From positions 1 to 5,001 of the forward strand of contig USSH01000204.1 in NCBI GenBank assembly GCA_900557435.1: DNA of 5,001 nucleotides. Direction: 5' to 3'. The notes beneath the pieces are model-generated. The model was not told the DNA's origin and did no database searches. It saw nothing but the letters and a program-made list of their open reading frames with translations. The translations under genes and the position numbers were made by a program. The stretch's first letter is position 1. Each line of letters starts with the position of its first letter. Source of the DNA: an uncultured Coprococcus sp. GTDB taxonomy: Bacteria; Bacillota; Clostridia; Lachnospirales; Lachnospiraceae. Shown piece after piece: positions 4,829 through 5,001 of the stretch.

Positions 4829-5001
4829 ATGTCAAAATATAATAAGAATGAAGAATATAATCTGAGAGAAAGCTTGGGCAGATGGTCCGGATGGATTTTA
4901 TTTACAGCTATGCTGTTATATTACGAACTTTTATTTCATGGTCTTAATTTCGGTATAAAGGCTGGCAATGTGTTGTTGATAGCCATATTTGCACTGGTCG
5001 G
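4829..5001 (+). CDS. N-terminal part of a probable membrane protein (partial; possibly LTA synthase/sulfatase family)
   Basis: The first 57 codons are visible and the frame is still open at the window edge. A short charged start (residues 1-18, with K3, K6, R13 and R18) precedes a hydrophobic segment from about 19 to 36 that includes the motif YYELLF (31-36). A second hydrophobic stretch begins near 46. This is the pattern of a multi-pass protein with a cytoplasmic N-terminus. The YYELLF-H-x3-FG arrangement recalls the first helix of lipoteichoic-acid-synthase-like membrane sulfatases of Lachnospiraceae. That resemblance is from memory and weak, since the catalytic domain lies outside the window. 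It follows the pyrE terminator, so it is probably a separate transcription unit. Confidence 0.6.
   Translation, partial: MSKYNKNEEYNLRESLGRWSGWILFTAMLLYYELLFHGLNFGIKAGNVLLIAIFALV

Noticed and set aside
1..5001. Search for CRISPR arrays, transposase genes, tRNA/rRNA and attachment sites
   Set aside because: No spaced direct-repeat array, transposase-like protein, tRNA cloverleaf or rRNA stretch was recognised; the window is mostly ordinary biosynthetic genes.

Overview
The window looks like chromosomal DNA of an anaerobic, moderately AT-rich Firmicute, most likely a Lachnospiraceae-type Clostridium relative (Coprococcus/Roseburia-like). This is inferred from strong GGAGG ribosome sites, frequent AGA/AGG and ATA codons, an NAD-linked class 1B dihydroorotate dehydrogenase (PyrD plus PyrK) and sigma-A-like promoters with TG-extended -10 boxes. 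The genus is not proven by the sequence. All genes seen are on the + strand.

Layout. Bases 1-64 are the strikingly GC-rich tail of an unidentified reading frame. A promoter (88-116) and a perfect 8-bp inverted repeat (131-149) precede a 287-codon gene (168-1031). It encodes an AroQ chorismate mutase joined to an ACT domain, with only a shrunken, degenerate remnant of the prephenate dehydratase domain between them. Then come the last three steps of de novo UMP synthesis: pyrF (1095-2021), pyrK (2130-2894), pyrD (2894-3808, overlapping pyrK by one base) and pyrE (4016-4690). A rho-independent terminator (4733-4775) closes the block. A gene for an unidentified protein with a membrane-spanning N-terminus, possibly of the lipoteichoic-acid synthase type, begins at 4829 and runs off the window.

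How the genes work together. PyrD and PyrK form the enzyme that oxidises dihydroorotate to orotate and passes electrons to NAD+. PyrE adds ribose phosphate from PRPP to give OMP, and PyrF decarboxylates OMP to UMP. The chorismate mutase belongs to aromatic amino acid synthesis and has no direct link to the pyrimidine steps; with no terminator after it, readthrough into pyrF is possible.

Most of the unexplained signal lies between genes: the palindrome at 131-149, a long imperfect stem-loop between pyrF and pyrK (2033-2101), nested inverted repeats after pyrD (3824-3884), and an unusually organised pyrE leader. That leader has its own promoter, a 14-bp 5' hairpin, a competing pairing that reaches the ribosome site, a duplicated copy of the bases before the start codon, and a short overlapping reading frame. 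No mobile element, CRISPR array, tRNA or rRNA was recognised, and no gene-free stretch exceeds 300 bases.
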